Shown piece by piece: positions 63,578 to 64,000 of a stretch of 64,000 bases of DNA (position 1 is the stretch's first letter; every line of letters begins with the position of its first letter). Below the pieces are notes generated by a model that was not told the DNA's origin, ran no database searches, and was given only the letters and a program-made list of their open reading frames with translations. Where the stretch lies: positions 62,001-126,000 of the forward strand of contig CAWCKT010000057.1 of NCBI GenBank assembly GCA_963796155.1. The letters are read 5' to 3'. Both the position numbers and the translations under genes were made by a program. This stretch comes from AP-15 sp963796155 (GTDB lineage Bacteria; Pseudomonadota; Alphaproteobacteria; ATCC43930; CGMCC-115725).

Positions 63578-64000
63578 GCCCGCAAAACATTACGCCCTGC
63601 GGTTTTTAGCCGACCGACGTTCGCGTCGCCCCGGCTGCCGGGGCTGCCGTCGCGTGCTGCCGCCAGCCCGTCCTGGCGTGTTTTGTGGTGTTCATCTTGC
63701 TCCCGCCGGCCTGCGTCCCGCTTTTGCCGGCGGCTCTCGTGGCGTCGCGACGATGTCGCTTTCCCGTAATGGGCCGAATCGCCATGGCCCTTCGATCTGC
63801 CGGAGGCGTGCTTGGAGTATTTATGGGCGTAGGCGTGCTTGCCGTGCCGCCCCGGTTCACTCTCGGACGGATAGGCTGGCCCGACCTCCGGTGCGGCAGC
63901 CACGTCCTCGCTGGTGAACGGGACCGGGTGGTCGACCCGAGCGGATTCGGGGACGGCCTCGTTGGTAAAGTAAGACGGGGTGTCGCTCGGCGCACTGAAA
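63433..64000 (-). CDS. His/Lys/Arg-rich hypothetical protein, partial at the window edge
   Basis: Open from the right edge: FSAPSDTPSYFTNEAVPESA, then the low-complexity HGKHAYAHKYSKHASGRSKG and RRHESRRQKRDAGRREQDEH. The pattern persists to about 63620. Beyond that the frame overlaps the end of the oxidoreductase gene in the opposite direction and is no longer convincing, so the true stop may be nearer 63606 after a frameshift. Function unknown; histidine richness could suit metal binding, but this is inference. Confidence 0.35.
   Translation of the reverse strand, partial: FSAPSDTPSYFTNEAVPESARVDHPVPFTSEDVAAAPEVGPAYPSESEPGRHGKHAYAHKYSKHASGRSKGHGDSAHYGKATSSRRHESRRQKRDAGRREQDEHHKTRQDGLAAARDGSPGSRGDANVGRLKTAGRNVLRAQSAAIVWRSPRCCRQRSIHNLLSFSWTLFCDRRRCNAGKSTRSISWS

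Noticed and set aside
61606..63609. 667-residue Arg/Gly-rich frame inside the large oxidoreductase
   Set aside because: It is the shifted frame of a gene whose domains are clear in the main frame.

Overview
The window is high-GC DNA from the chromosome of an alphaproteobacterium. The evidence is the gene order hisS-prfA-prmC-DUF4167-clpB, an ABC_sub_bind-type binding protein with a Tat-like leader, DUF5681 and DUF6456 proteins, and a phage tail-tip module (DUF2460, DUF2163, NlpC/P60) of the kind found in alphaproteobacterial phages and gene transfer agents (GTAs). The order within the class (Rhodospirillales, Reyranella-like or Hyphomicrobiales) cannot be fixed from sequence alone. No tRNA, rRNA, CRISPR array, integrase or transposase was recognised.

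Layout. (1) 1-6.7 kb: intact housekeeping genes for translation and protein quality control, closed by a textbook terminator after clpB. A cobalamin-riboswitch-like sequence lies before the DUF4167 gene. (2) 6.7-14.9 kb: an accessory stretch rich in broken genes. It holds a DUF5681 pair with a frameshifted partner, an EamA transporter, an orphan binding protein, an SDR, two DOPA-4,5-dioxygenase-family genes plus a third decayed fragment, a 2-hydroxyacid dehydrogenase, a TPR protein and a VOC protein. Several carry single-base frameshifts. (3) 15.0-45.5 kb: a prophage-like or GTA-like element. It starts with a Cro/C1-S24 repressor and a divergent promoter with a palindromic operator, then a Cys-rich regulator-like protein, a DUF6456-like protein and the large terminase. 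The structural genes follow in head-to-tail order: portal, protease, capsid, connectors, tail tube, a tail assembly chaperone with a likely -1 frameshift, tape measure, DUF2460, DUF2163, NlpC/P60, tail-tip protein, GH25 muramidase and a holin-like protein. Two blocks of spike- or fibre-like genes are inserted around the portal gene. Integration and replication genes are absent. (4) 45.8-48.3 kb: a degraded DyP peroxidase, a small lipoprotein and a small membrane protein. (5) 48.4-64 kb: core metabolism. It holds an aminotransferase, ribosomal protein L36, glycolate oxidase glcDEF, a TVP38-family membrane protein with a GT2 glycosyltransferase, pyruvate kinase with a glycerate kinase, an HtrA-type protease whose leader is cut by a stop codon, and an 1171-residue flavin/iron-sulphur oxidoreductase.

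How the genes fit together. GlcDEF (glycolate to glyoxylate), glycerate kinase (glycerate to 2-phosphoglycerate) and pyruvate kinase form the two ends of a C2-to-pyruvate route; the glyoxylate-to-glycerate steps and enolase are not in the window. In the phage element, a tandem duplication of the DUF2163-NlpC-tail-tip segment has decayed reciprocally, leaving one good copy of each gene.

At least ten genes carry small frameshifts or a stop codon, while long housekeeping genes and most virion genes are intact. This suggests decay concentrated in accessory DNA, but indel errors in the assembly cannot be excluded from sequence alone.
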